From CAYOUV01 sp963790075 (GTDB lineage Bacteria > Chloroflexota > Anaerolineae > Anaerolineales > Villigracilaceae): a DNA stretch of 64,000 bases. The notes below the pieces were generated by a model. It saw nothing but the letters and a program-made list of their open reading frames with translations, searched no databases and was not told the DNA's origin. This document shows, piece by piece, positions 16,322 through 26,297 of this stretch; within the stretch, counting starts at the first letter, position 1; every line of letters starts with the position of its first letter. Position numbers and translations under genes: made by a program. The stretch covers positions 372,001-436,000 of the forward strand of contig CAWBNG010000003.1 in the NCBI GenBank assembly GCA_963790075.1, in the 5' to 3' direction.

Positions 16322-17524
16322 CTATTCGATAATCTTGGTAACAACACCCGCGCCCACCGTCAGGCCACCTTCGCGGATAGCGAACTTCTGCCCTTGCTCC
16401 AACGCCACCGGCACGATCAGTTCCACCGTCAGGTTCACGTTGTCTCCAGGCATCACCATCTCCACCCCCTCCGGCAAGGCGATGTCGCCCGTCACGTCCA
16501 ACGTCCGAATGTAGAACTGCGGCCGATACCCGCTGAAGAAGGCTTTGTGCCGCCCACCTTCCTCTTTCTTCAGCACGTACACTTCCGCCAGGAATTTCTT
16601 GTGCGGCGTGATCGAACCCGGCTTGGCCACCACTTCTCCGCGCTCCACGTCCGTGCGCTCGATCCCGCGCAGCAGCAAGCCCACATTGTCTCCGGCCTGA
16701 CCATCGTCCAGTTGCTTGTGGAACATCTCCACTCCGGTCACCACCGAGTTCCTGCTCTTCTCATGCAAGCCCACGATCTCCACCGGTTCCCCGACTTTGA
16801 TCTTGCCGCGCTCGATGCGTCCTGTCACCACCGTCCCGCGCCCCTTGATCGAGAACACGTCCTCGATCGGCATCTGGAACGGCTTCTCCAACTCGCGCAC
16901 CGGCTCCGGTATGTACTCGTCCACCACCCGCAGCAGTTCGCGGATGCTCTCGTACTCCGGCGCCAGCGGATCCGTGCTCGTGCTCTCCAGCGCCTTCAGG
17001 GCACTCCCGCGCACGATCGGCGTCGTGTCCCCAGGAAACCCGTATTCGTTCAGCAGCTCGCGCAGTTCCAGCTCCACCAGTTCCAGCAGTTCCGGATCGT
17101 CCATCTGGTCGATCTTGTTCAAATACACCACGATCGCCGGCACTTCCACCTGGCGCGCCAACAACACGTGCTCCCGCGTCTGCGGCATCGGCCCGTCCGG
17201 CGCTGCTACCACCAGAATCGCTCCGTCTACCTGCGCCGCCCCCGTGATCATGTTCTTGATGTAGTCCCGGTGCCCGGGCATGTCCACGTGCGCATAGTGC
17301 CGCTTTTCGGTCTCGTACTCCACGTGCGCAATGTTGATCGTGATCCCGCGCGCTTTCTCCTCCGGCGCATTGTCGATCGTGTCGAAAGCACGGTAATCTC
17401 CAAACCCTAACATCTGCGATACTTTCGTGATCGCCGCTGTCAGCGTCGTCTTCCCGTGGTCGATGTGTCCCATCGTCCCTACGTTCAGGTGCGGCTTCGT
17501 CCGCTCAAATTTCTGCTTCGCCAT
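16322..17524 (-). CDS. tuf: translation elongation factor Tu
   Basis: 400 residues. This GTPase brings aminoacyl-tRNA to the ribosome. G-domain motifs: GHIDHGKTT (P-loop, residue about 18), RGITIN (switch I), DMPGHRDYIKNM (switch II; the family more often has DCPGH), and NKIDQMDD. Domains 2 and 3 follow with GRGTVVTGRIERG and the C-terminus EGGLTVGAGVVTKIIE. Codon choice differs sharply from its neighbours: most codons end in G or C, with many ACG, GCG, CCG, GGG and CGG, while fusA and rpsJ are mixed. AGGAGA precedes the ATG. Confidence 0.96.
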   Translation of the reverse strand: MAKQKFERTKPHLNVGTMGHIDHGKTTLTAAITKVSQMLGFGDYRAFDTIDNAPEEKARGITINIAHVEYETEKRHYAHVDMPGHRDYIKNMITGAAQVDGAILVVAAPDGPMPQTREHVLLARQVEVPAIVVYLNKIDQMDDPELLELVELELRELLNEYGFPGDTTPIVRGSALKALESTSTDPLAPEYESIRELLRVVDEYIPEPVRELEKPFQMPIEDVFSIKGRGTVVTGRIERGKIKVGEPVEIVGLHEKSRNSVVTGVEMFHKQLDDGQAGDNVGLLLRGIERTDVERGEVVAKPGSITPHKKFLAEVYVLKKEEGGRHKAFFSGYRPQFYIRTLDVTGDIALPEGVEMVMPGDNVNLTVELIVPVALEQGQKFAIREGGLTVGAGVVTKIIE

Positions 17525-17557
17525 GGATAATCTCTCCTTATAATGATCGACGAAAAT

Positions 17558-19630
17558 TTATGATTTTAGAACTTCTTGCGCCACGGATTCGGATACGGGC
17601 GCATAGTGATCGAATTCCATCGAAAATACGCCCCGACCCTGTGTTGCAGAACGCAACTCGGTGGCATATCCGAACATTTCAGCCAGAGGCACTAACGCAC
17701 GAATTGCTTGGGCGTTACCAGGGCGCATTTCCATACCTTGGACGCTGCCGCGGCGGCTGTTCAACTGGCCGATTACATCGCCTAGAAATTCTTCAGCAAC
17801 GACAACTTCTACCTTCATAATCGGCTCGAGCAAGACCGGGCCACCTTTTTGAACGCCTTCTTTGAAGGCCATCGAGGCGGCCATTTTGAATGCCATTTCA
17901 TTCGAGTCAACTTCGTGGAACGAGCCGTCGTACAAGGTGATCTTCAGGTCAGTGACCGGATATCCAGCCAGGACACCGCTTTCAGAGGCTTCCATCACAC
18001 CTTTATTAACTGCCGGAATATACTCACGTGGGATCGATCCACCGACAATCTTATTCTCAAAAGAGATCCCGCTACCTCGCTCACCCGGTTCCAACGACAG
18101 GACCACATGACCATACTGTCCGTGACCACCGGTTTGCTTGACGTAACGACACTCGGCTTTCTCAACGGAACGGGTAATCGATTCTCGATAAGCCACACGC
18201 GGACGTCCGACATTCGCCTGCACCCGGAATTCACGCAGCATGCGATCAACCAGAACATCCAGGTGAAGTTCGCCCATTCCCGAAATGATCGTCTGCGCGG
18301 TATTCTCGTCCGAGTGGACGCGGAAAGTCGGATCTTCCTCAGCCAACTTGCGCAGGGCCTCACCCATCCTTTCCTGATCACTGGAAGTTTTTGGCTCAAT
18401 CGCAACCGATATAACAGGCTCAGGGAAAGTAATATTCTCAAGAATTACTTTCTTGTTATCGCAGAGAGTATCGCCCGTGAAGGTCTCCTTGAGACCAAGA
18501 ACTGCGGCGATATCTCCTGCACGAACCTCGGTGATGTCCTCACGGCGATCAGCATACATACGAATCAAACGACCGATGCGTTCGCGCTTACCTTTGCCCG
18601 GGTTCTGAACCATTTGGCCTTGCTGGATCACACCGGAGTAGACACGGAAATATGCCAGACGACCTACATAAGGATCAGTAACAATTTTAAAGACCAGAGC
18701 ACTCAAAGGCGCATCATCTTCGGCAGGAAGCTCAATGGTTTCTTCCTCGTCATCCGGGTTGAGTCCATTTACCGGCGGAACATCCTCCGGAGAAGGCAGG
18801 TAATCGATCACAGCATCCAGCAATAATTGCACGCCTTTATTCTTCAAAGAAGAGCCGCAAAATACCGGCGTTGCTTGATTGGCTATAACGGCTCTGCGGA
18901 GGGCAGCCTTCAAGTCTTCTGCTGGAAGATTCGTACCCTCCAGATATTTCATAGTCAGGTCGTCATCCAATTCAGCGATCTTTTCGACCAGATGCGCACG
19001 AGCTTCTTCAGCTTGTGCCTTCAGATCGTCTGGAATTTCACCGAGCTTGGGTTCCTTGCCTAAATCATCTTCCCAGAATGTCGCAGTACGCTCGAGCAGG
19101 TCGATAGCGCCATGGAAAGAAGCCTCACTTCCGATCGGGATCTGCATCACTATCGGATTTGCGCCCAGGCGTAGTTTGATCAATTCAATGGTGCGCTCAT
19201 AAGAGGCGCCGACGCGATCCATCTTGTTCACAAAACAAATCCGCGGGACCAAATATCGATCTGCCTGGCGCCATACGGTTTCGCTTTGCGGCTCAACCCC
19301 CTGAACAGCATCAAAAATTACAATCCCGCCATCCAGGACGCGCAACGAACGCTGCACTTCGGCCGTAAAGTCAATGTGGCCAGGTGTGTCAATAATATTG
19401 ACCTGATAATCTTTCCACTCTGCGGAAACAGCTGCTGAAACGATGGTAATACCACGCTCACGTTCCTGTTCCATCCAGTCGGTGACGGTGGTACCGTCGT
19501 CAACCGAACCAAGACGATGGGTCTTGCCGGTATAGAACAAGATACGCTCGGTCGTTGTGGTTTTACCAGCGTCAATATGGGCAATAATGCCGATATTTCG
19601 ATACCGTTCCAGCGGATGCTCGCGTGCCAT
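17558..19630 (-). CDS. fusA: translation elongation factor G
   Basis: 690 residues, the GTPase that drives translocation. Motifs: IAHIDAGKTTTTERIL (P-loop, residue about 16), RERGITIVSAAV (switch I), DTPGHIDFT (switch II) and NKMDRVGA. The later domains include the conserved GMGELHLDVLVDRM and GQYGHVVLSLEPGE. Length matches canonical bacterial EF-G, not the shorter EF-G-like paralogues. It lies between rpsG (36-base gap) and tuf (33-base gap) in the str group. Confidence 0.96.
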   Translation of the reverse strand: MAREHPLERYRNIGIIAHIDAGKTTTTERILFYTGKTHRLGSVDDGTTVTDWMEQERERGITIVSAAVSAEWKDYQVNIIDTPGHIDFTAEVQRSLRVLDGGIVIFDAVQGVEPQSETVWRQADRYLVPRICFVNKMDRVGASYERTIELIKLRLGANPIVMQIPIGSEASFHGAIDLLERTATFWEDDLGKEPKLGEIPDDLKAQAEEARAHLVEKIAELDDDLTMKYLEGTNLPAEDLKAALRRAVIANQATPVFCGSSLKNKGVQLLLDAVIDYLPSPEDVPPVNGLNPDDEEETIELPAEDDAPLSALVFKIVTDPYVGRLAYFRVYSGVIQQGQMVQNPGKGKRERIGRLIRMYADRREDITEVRAGDIAAVLGLKETFTGDTLCDNKKVILENITFPEPVISVAIEPKTSSDQERMGEALRKLAEEDPTFRVHSDENTAQTIISGMGELHLDVLVDRMLREFRVQANVGRPRVAYRESITRSVEKAECRYVKQTGGHGQYGHVVLSLEPGERGSGISFENKIVGGSIPREYIPAVNKGVMEASESGVLAGYPVTDLKITLYDGSFHEVDSNEMAFKMAASMAFKEGVQKGGPVLLEPIMKVEVVVAEEFLGDVIGQLNSRRGSVQGMEMRPGNAQAIRALVPLAEMFGYATELRSATQGRGVFSMEFDHYAPVSESVAQEVLKS

Positions 19631-19666
19631 GCTTTATAGAGTCCTGTTAAGGTCCAAATACCTATA

Positions 19667-20134
19667 TTAGACGCGATAATGGGAGAAGGCGCGATTCGCT
19701 TCAGCCATCTTGTGTGTCTCATCGCGTTTGCGGATTGCGGAGCCAGTTTCACTGAATGCGTCGATCAATTCGCCGGCCAGCTTCTCTGAGAATGACTTGC
19801 CAGCGCGTGCACGGGCAGCTGCCAGCATCCAACGCAGCGCCAGGGTCAGGCGGCGTTCTGCTGAAACTTCCATCGGGACCTGATAGGTAGCTCCCCCAAC
19901 ACGACGCGGGCGAACTTCCATGGCAGGCGAAACATTCTTGAGAGCAGTTTCAAATACTTCAAGGGCGTTCTTTCCTGTTCGCTCTTTAATGATATCCATC
20001 GCATCATAGACCAGGTTCGTCGCCAGGCTCTTTTTACCACTCTTCATAACGTGCAAAATCATGGTTTGCACATTGACGCTGTTGTAACGAATGTCTGGTG
20101 GAACAATACGCTGTTCAGGCTTTGCTCGTCGCAT
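19667..20134 (-). CDS. rpsG: 30S ribosomal protein S7
   Basis: 155 residues, starting MRRAKPEQRIVPPDIRYNSV. The signature segment DPRYNS-type motif is followed by VLHVMKSGKKSLATNLVYDA-like sequence and the C-terminal RARAGKSFSEKLAGELIDAF. S7 starts assembly of the 3' domain of 16S rRNA and is the autogenous repressor of the str operon in Escherichia coli. It follows rpsL by 19 bases. Confidence 0.95.
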   Translation of the reverse strand: MRRAKPEQRIVPPDIRYNSVNVQTMILHVMKSGKKSLATNLVYDAMDIIKERTGKNALEVFETALKNVSPAMEVRPRRVGGATYQVPMEVSAERRLTLALRWMLAAARARAGKSFSEKLAGELIDAFSETGSAIRKRDETHKMAEANRAFSHYRV

Positions 20135-20153
20135 TTAAAAACTCCCTCAAAAA

Positions 20154-20570
20154 CTATTTCGGGCGCTTCGCGCCGTATTTTGAACGACCTTGTTTACGGT
20201 CAGACACACCTGTCGTGTCCAGAGTGCCGCGCACGATGTGGTAACGTACACCAGGCAAATCCTTCACGCGGCCACCGCGGACGAGCACCACAGAGTGTTC
20301 TTGTAATTGATGCCCCTCACCGGGAATATAAGCAGTCACCTCGAGACCGTTGGTCAAACGAACACGAGCAATCTTACGCAGCGCCGAGTTCGGTTTCTTT
20401 GGAGTCATGGTGCGGACAATGGTGCAAACACCACGTTTCTGAGGAGCGCCTTCCGGCTGGCGGATACGACGTTGCTTCATCGAATTTAAGGTGTAGAGCA
20501 GAGCCGGGGCCTTGCTTTTGACCTTTTTCGTTTTGCGACCCTTGCGGATCATTTGATTGATTGTCGGCAC
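20154..20570 (-). CDS. rpsL: 30S ribosomal protein S12, with an N-terminal-loop insertion
   Basis: 138 residues. S12 monitors decoding at the A site. The conserved core is PQKRGVC, then TPKKPNSALRKIARVRLTNG (the lysine is the wild-type, streptomycin-sensitive residue) and GVRYHIVRGTLDTTGVSDRK. Between APAL (residue 24) and PQKRGVC (residue 43) there are about 14 more residues than in Escherichia coli S12, reading LYTLNSMKQRRIRQPEG. Such insertions occur in several phyla. A strong GGAGG lies 3 bases before the ATG. It is the first gene of the str group and has its own promoter. Confidence 0.95.
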   Translation of the reverse strand: MPTINQMIRKGRKTKKVKSKAPALLYTLNSMKQRRIRQPEGAPQKRGVCTIVRTMTPKKPNSALRKIARVRLTNGLEVTAYIPGEGHQLQEHSVVLVRGGRVKDLPGVRYHIVRGTLDTTGVSDRKQGRSKYGAKRPK

Positions 20571-20616
20571 ATCTGCCTCCGATTAATAATGCTTGGTTTC
20601 TACGTTTATTCTCAAG

Positions 20617-20654
20617 AATCGAGGCCATCAACAAACTTTCTGATGGCCTCGATT
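20617..20654 (-). promoter_or_regulatory. 14-bp hairpin in the rpsL leader
   Basis: AATCGAGGCCATCA (20617-20630) and TGATGGCCTCGATT (20641-20654) form a perfect 14-bp stem with a 10-base loop. It lies between the predicted rpsL promoter and the rpsL start, so it would be in the 5' leader of the str mRNA, about 55 bases after the predicted start of transcription. On the minus strand it is followed by CTTGAG rather than a T run. It may be a rpoB-side terminator read by upstream transcripts, an attenuator, or a protein-binding leader element. Confidence 0.6.
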
Positions 20655-20715
20655 TACTCTGCCATGCATGTGGGCGGGGGTTGTGGCCGCCCGGTTATTA
20701 AGGCAACGAAGGATT

Positions 20716-20744
20716 ATTTTATCACGTGCATTGGGTCACGTCAA
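20716..20744 (-). promoter_or_regulatory. predicted sigma-70-type promoter of rpsL-rpsG-fusA-tuf
   Basis: Minus strand: TTGACG (20739-20744), 17-base spacer, TAAAAT (20716-20721). Both hexamers match the consensus at five of six positions and the spacing is ideal. It begins 9 bases after the rpoB stop codon, so the str group can be transcribed apart from rpoB, with a leader of about 138 bases. Confidence 0.75.
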
Positions 20745-20753
20745 GGAATTTTC

Positions 20754-23700
20754 TTACGAATTCAAACGATCTCCTAATCCAAGTAAGCCTGTCTCGAGTT
20801 TGGGTGGGTGGACTTTTTCCTCATCCTTACCAAACTTAATTACCTCGCCGTTTTCACTGACTGCTTCCACAGCCAAACCCAGGCTCTGCAGTTCTTTAAC
20901 CAACACGCGGAAGGAAGCCGGTATGCTTGGTTCTTCGATTGGTTCGCCTTTTACGATGGCTTCATAAGTGTTTACACGACCCTGAACATCGTCAGATTTG
21001 ACAGTCAGCATTTCCTGAAGGGTATAGGCCGCGCCATACGCTTCCAGGGCCCACACTTCCATCTCGCCAAAGCGCTGACCACCAAATTGTGCCTTTCCGC
21101 CCAGCGGTTGCTGGGTAACCAGACTATATGGGCCAGTCGAGCGAGCATGAACTTTATCCTCAACCAAGTGATGCAGTTTAAGAACTGTCATGACCCCAAC
21201 CGTGACAGGCTGATCATAGGGACGACCAGTCTTGCCATCTCGCAGGATTTGCTTGCCTAAAGTCGGCATCGGAATGCCGGTTTTTTTCATGACCTGCTTG
21301 GCTGCCTCATAGACCTCATCGTCAGCTACTTTCTTGCCATGACCCAGGGTTTCCATCCATTGCCTTAAGCAGATACGAATAGTTTTTTCGTCATATGCAG
21401 GACGTTCCCGCGCGTTTTCTTGATCCTCCAGGAAAATTTCATCGGGATTGTGCTTATGATCACGTAACCATTCTTTCGCAGTTGAATAACGCGCATAGTC
21501 AAGTTCTAACAGACGCAGCGGGTCGTAACCGCGCTCTCCCAAATATTGCTCAAGATACAGGCGGCGGACTTCATCATCGTCCTGAATCATCATCGGGTCG
21601 TACTCTTGTTCCCTGATCCAATCCCAGGCAGATTGCGCTGCCTCAAGCCAGGCCTGGTCTACAATCCAGGCGCGCGCCAGTTCCGCTTCGATCTCAGCCT
21701 CGGTTGCACCGTCGAAGACCGGTGTAATGGCTCGGAAACCCAGGCGTTTGGCAGCCCATCCCAAATGTACTTCCAGGACCTGACCAATATTCATACGACC
21801 GGGAACGCCCAGCGGATTCAGGATCAAGTCGACCGGGGTACCGTCCTCAAGGAATGGCATATCCTCGACCGGGACAACCTTGGAGACCACGCCTTTGTTT
21901 CCATGGCGGCCAGCCATTTTGTCACCAGCCGTGATCTTGCGGCGCTGTGCAACGGCCACACGTACCATCATATCCACACCGGCAGATAAATCGGTATTCT
22001 CTTCGCGGGTGAACACTTTAACATCAACGACTTTTCCGCGCTCACCATGCGGCATGCGCAGCGAAGTGTCTTTCACATCACGGGACTTCTCACCAAAAAT
22101 TGCCCGCAACAAGCGTTCCTCGGGGGTCAGTTCTTTCTCGCCCTTCGGAGTAATCTTGCCGACCAGGATATCGTTGGGACCTACTTCGGCACCGATTCGA
22201 ATGATGCCGTCTTCGTCCAAATCCTTGATCGCGTCTTCCCCGACGTTGGGAATATCACGTGTAATTTCTTCAGGACCCAGTTTGGTATCCCGCGCTTCAA
22301 CCTCGTACTTCTCGATATGAACAGAGGTAAAACGATCTTCCTGAACCAGGCGTTCGGAAATCAAGATTGCATCTTCAAAATTACCACCTTCCCAGGAAAG
22401 GAAGGCCACAACAACATTCTGACCAAGAGCCAATTCGCCGCTCTCCGTCGAGGATGAGTCGGCAATAATGTCACCCTTCTTAATCACCTGGCCTTTGACC
22501 ACCGCCGGGCGCTGGTCGATGCAGGTGCTCTGATTCGAGCGCTGGTATTTCCGCAATTGATAAGGGCGAACGTTGCCATCTTTTTCCCGAATCACGATCG
22601 AACTGCCCGTGACGGATAAAACCTCTCCGTCTGCTTCAGCAACAATCACCTGGCCTGAGTCAAAGGCAGCATGATATTCCATGCCTGTAGAGACCAAAGG
22701 AATTTCCGGTCGCACCAGAGGGACGGCCTGGGCTTGCATGTTCGAGCCCATCAAGGCACGGTTCGCGTCGTCATGCTCCAAGAAGGGAATCAGTGCAGCG
22801 CTGATTCCGACGACCTGGTGCGGAGCTACATCCATATAATTGACGTTGTCAGGGGTGGAGAAATCGAAGCCGGAGTGGTAGCGCATGGAAACACGTTCGC
22901 GAACAAACTCGCTGGTTTCGGTCAGCGGCGCATTAGCCTGCGCGATGACAAATTTATCTTCAGCGTCAGCCGATAGGTAATCGATCTGTTCCGATACGTA
23001 TGGCACGATCGAGATATCTTTGCCGAGTTTAGAAATCTTCTTAAGTTGCTTGGACTCGATGCGCTCTCCATCCTTCAGGAGAACCCCATCCTTACCGTCA
23101 GTCAGATCACCGCGGACAGCCCGCCCTTCGAGAAGCGGATCATTGCACGGCATGGATTTGATTACCTTCCGGTAAGGTGTCTCAATGAAACCATATTCAT
23201 TGACGCGAGCAAAGGAAGCCAGACGTCCGATCAAGCCAATATTCGGACCTTCAGGCGTCTCGATTGGGCATATGCGTCCATAGTGTGAGTGATGAACGTC
23301 GCGGACATCGAAACCAGCACGCTCTCGACGCAGGCCACCAGGGCCTAAAGCGGAAAGTGTGCGCTTGTGACGTAGTTCAGCCAACGGGTTGGTTTGGTCC
23401 ATGAATTGCGAGAGCTGGCTGGAACCGAAGAACTCGCGTAAGGCAGCCACCACCGGGCGGATGTTGACCAACGTTACCGGTGAAAGTTGTTCCTGGTCGC
23501 GGATGGACATGCGCTCCTTGATGACCCGTTCCATCCGACGCAGTCCGATGCGAAGCTTATTCTGGATCAACTCACCCACCGTCTTGACACGGCGGTTGCC
23601 AAGGTGGTCGATGTCATCCGGATGCTCAACACTGTTGTTGATCTGGATCATGCGGCGAATTAAACGTACGATATCAGACTTGGTTACCGTTCGGTGCGAG

Positions 23701-24645
23701 ATGGGGATCGTTAAATCAAGTTTCTGATTGAGTTTGTAACGGCCAACGCGTTCCAGGTCATAATGACGCTGATCGAACAATTGCTCTTCCAGGAATTGGC
23801 GGGCATTTTCAAGCGTCGCCGGATCGCCGGGTCGCATGCGACGGAAAAATTCGATCAAAGCTGCTTCAGCAATCGTTTGGTTCCCGGTCAGGTCCCATTC
23901 CGGTTCCTGGCGCAACGTGGCTGGCATGAACAGGCGTTCCGGATTGTTATCCACATCCTGGAATAGTGCCAGAAGTTCTTCATCAGAACCGCTTTTGAGT
24001 GGCGAGTCTTTCGTACCATCGTCAACAGCTGCCAACGCACGCAGAAAAACCGTGATCGGCACCGTGCGCTTGCGGTTGAATTTTAAGATAATGTAATCGC
24101 TCTTGCGGGTCTCAAATTCCATCCAGGCGCCGCGATCGGGGATCAATTTAGCCATCGCCAATGGACGACCGGTGGAGCGATCAACCGGGGCCTCAAAGTA
24201 GACACCTGGTGAGCGAATCAGCTGTGAGACGACGACGCGTTCCGTACCGTTAATAATGAAGGTTCCCTTGTCAGTCATCTCAGGGAAGTCGCCTAAAAAT
24301 ATATCCTGCTTGATGGGTTCGGGAACATCCGGGCCAGCCAGTAACACCGATACGTACAATGGGCTGGCATAAGTCAGATCGCGCTCAACACATTCTTCAA
24401 TGGAATGCTTGGGTTCGCCGAACCAGTATTTCAGTTCCCATTCCTTCGATTCTGAGCCGCGGCTGGGGAAATACAACTTCATGCCCTTGTTATAAGACTT
24501 CGATCGGCGAGATCTCGTGGAAGAGATCCGCCAGTCCTTCTCGTTTCAGGCGTTCAAATGAATCAAGTTGAATATCAATCAGATTTGGGAGTTCGAGGTT
24601 TACAGGAATGCGCGCGTAATTTTTGCGGGGCAAAGAGGATGCCAT
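20754..24645 (-). CDS. rpoB: DNA-directed RNA polymerase beta subunit, with an apparent frameshift near the 5' end
   Basis: About 1297 residues when read from the ATG at 24643-24645 (MASSLPRKNYARIPVNLELP), which has GGAG 6 bases upstream. After HEISPIE the frame reads VL and hits TAA. Removing one base near 24498 gives ESYNKGMKLYFPSRG, the normal sequence, and joins the long frame that runs from 24482. Later hallmarks are present: the rifampicin region GSSQLSQFMDQTNPLAELRH, GRICPIETPEGPNIGLI, and GDKMAGRHGNKGVVSKV. The C-terminus (FGKDEEKVHPPKLETGLLGL) is typical apart from a short tail. An in-frame internal start at 24482 would lose about 54 conserved residues, so an indel in the sequence is more likely. 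No rpoC follows. Confidence 0.93.
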
Positions 24646-24733
24646 TCGTTTCTCCTGACCAATCCTGGGCGTGGTTAGAATTGTTAAAACACATGAATTT
24701 ATCCTGCCAGCATTAGCAGGACAGCAAGGTTTG

Positions 24734-24763
24734 ATTATACCTGAAGTTATTCCTATTGGTCAA
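24734..24763 (-). promoter_or_regulatory. predicted sigma-70-type promoter of rpoB
   Basis: Minus strand: TTGACC (24758-24763), 18-base spacer, perfect TATAAT (24734-24739). It is about 90 bases before the rpoB ATG. The leader contains a short inverted repeat (CCTGC ... GCAGG, 24703-24720). The 276-base interval 24646-24921 between rpoB and the divergent transporter gene holds no other gene. Confidence 0.75.
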
Positions 24764-24890
24764 GCACTTCTTTTGGTGAATTTTCAGATAACCCACTTGT
24801 TCCGGACCTTGCGTTATCGATCCAACGCGGCATATTTTACCACGAAATCTCGCAACTGCTATACAATGGGTGTGTTATTGGGTACAGTAA

Positions 24891-24896
24891 TATAAT
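24891..24896 (+). promoter_or_regulatory. predicted -10 element of the UMF1 transporter gene
   Basis: A perfect TATAAT lies 25 bases before the ATG at 24922, and CCAGGAGG lies between them as ribosome-binding site. No good -35 hexamer sits at 16-18 bases, so the promoter call rests on the -10 and its position only. Confidence 0.4.
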
Positions 24897-24921
24897 CTAT
24901 CTTCCTAATCCAGGAGGCAGC

Positions 24922-26295
24922 ATGACAATCCAATCCGACGCGCAGCCGATGGTTAACAACAAACGCGAAATCTTTGGTTGGGCAATGTACGACTGGGCCA
25001 ATTCGGCTTTCAGCACCACTGTCGGGACGGTTTTCCTTGGACCCTATCTGGCCGCTTTGGCTTCGGATGCCGCGGCCGTCTCCACGGATGGCATGGCACG
25101 GCTGGCCGGCATCCCCATCGCGCCCGACTCATTCTTCCCCTACTGCATTTCCATTTCTGTTGGACTGCAGGTCTTGTTCCTGCCCATCTTGGGCGCCATC
25201 GCCGACTATTCACACATGCGCAAGCAGATGATGCGATTGTTTGCCACCATTGGAGCTCTGGCCACGATCGGACTGTTCTTCGTCAGGGGAAGCCTGTGGT
25301 GGTTAGGCGGGTTGTTGTTCATTCTGGCCAACCTGACCTTCGGTGCAGCCATCGTCTTTTATAACGCCTACCTGCCGGATATCGCCAGCGAAGACCAGCG
25401 CGATCGCGTCTCCTCCTATGGCTGGGCCTTGGGTTACCTGGGCGGTGGGCTGTTGCTGCTATTGAACTTGATCTTCTTCCTGACCTATGAGAACTTTGGT
25501 ATTCCCACCAGCCTGGCAATCCGCATCAACCTGGCTTCGGCCGGCCTCTGGTGGTTGGGATTTTCATTCTTCACCTGGATACGACTGCGTGCCCGACACC
25601 CCCGCCGCACCCTGCCCGAAGACGAAACGTACTTGAGCGTGGGCTTCAAACAACTAGGCCACACCATCAAAGAGCTGCGACATTTCCCCGAAACCCTCAA
25701 ATACCTGCTGGCTTACTTCCTCTACAACGACGGCATTCAGACCGTCATCGCCGTATCGGCGACCTTCGCCGCAGCGCCGTTAGCGCGCGGTGGCATCGGC
25801 GCAGATCAGAGCACACTGACCATGGTGATTCTGATGATCCAATTTGTCGCTTTCGGTGGCGCGCTCTTCTGGGGCAAACTGGCCGGTTGGGTAGGCGCTA
25901 AACGCTCGATCATCATCAGCCTGGTTATTTGGGCTGGCGTGGTTATCTATGCCTACGGAGGGCTGAAGGGCGAGTCGCGCATCCTGGAGTTCTTTATTCT
26001 GGGCATTTTCATCGCCCTGGTGATGGGCGGAAGTCAGGCCATCAGCCGCAGCCTGTTCGCACAGATGATCCCGGATGGCAGAGAGGCCGAGTTTTACTCT
26101 TTCTATGAAATCAGCGAGCGCGGTACCTCCTGGATCGGGCCATTGATCTTCGGCCTGATGAACCAGGTCTTTGGCAGCCTGCGGCCCGCGATCCTTTCCT
26201 TAATTTTCTTCTTCATCGCAGGCCTGATCATCCTGCCGTTCGTCAATGTCAGCAAAGCCGTCGACGATGTCAAAGCCTACGACGCAGCCGCTTGA
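24922..26295 (+). CDS. UMF1-family MFS transporter (Atg22-like)
   Basis: 457 residues with about 12 membrane segments. The N-terminal motif WAMYDWANSAFSTTV is the hallmark of the UMF1/Atg22-like group of the major facilitator superfamily, and the paired motif RGTSWIGPLIFGLM occurs near the C-terminus. The substrate of bacterial members is not established; yeast Atg22 exports amino acids from the vacuole, but that does not fix the role here. AGGAGG lies 5 bases before the ATG. It is a single-gene unit, divergent from rpoB and ending at a bidirectional terminator shared with thrC. Confidence 0.85.
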   Translation: MTIQSDAQPMVNNKREIFGWAMYDWANSAFSTTVGTVFLGPYLAALASDAAAVSTDGMARLAGIPIAPDSFFPYCISISVGLQVLFLPILGAIADYSHMRKQMMRLFATIGALATIGLFFVRGSLWWLGGLLFILANLTFGAAIVFYNAYLPDIASEDQRDRVSSYGWALGYLGGGLLLLLNLIFFLTYENFGIPTSLAIRINLASAGLWWLGFSFFTWIRLRARHPRRTLPEDETYLSVGFKQLGHTIKELRHFPETLKYLLAYFLYNDGIQTVIAVSATFAAAPLARGGIGADQSTLTMVILMIQFVAFGGALFWGKLAGWVGAKRSIIISLVIWAGVVIYAYGGLKGESRILEFFILGIFIALVMGGSQAISRSLFAQMIPDGREAEFYSFYEISERGTSWIGPLIFGLMNQVFGSLRPAILSLIFFFIAGLIILPFVNVSKAVDDVKAYDAAA

Positions 26296-26297
26296 GC

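Noticed and set aside
16184..17410. A 408-codon open frame on the plus strand opposite tuf
   Set aside because: It is an antisense shadow of the G/C-ending codons of tuf, rich in His, Arg and Gln with no domain or ribosome-binding site.
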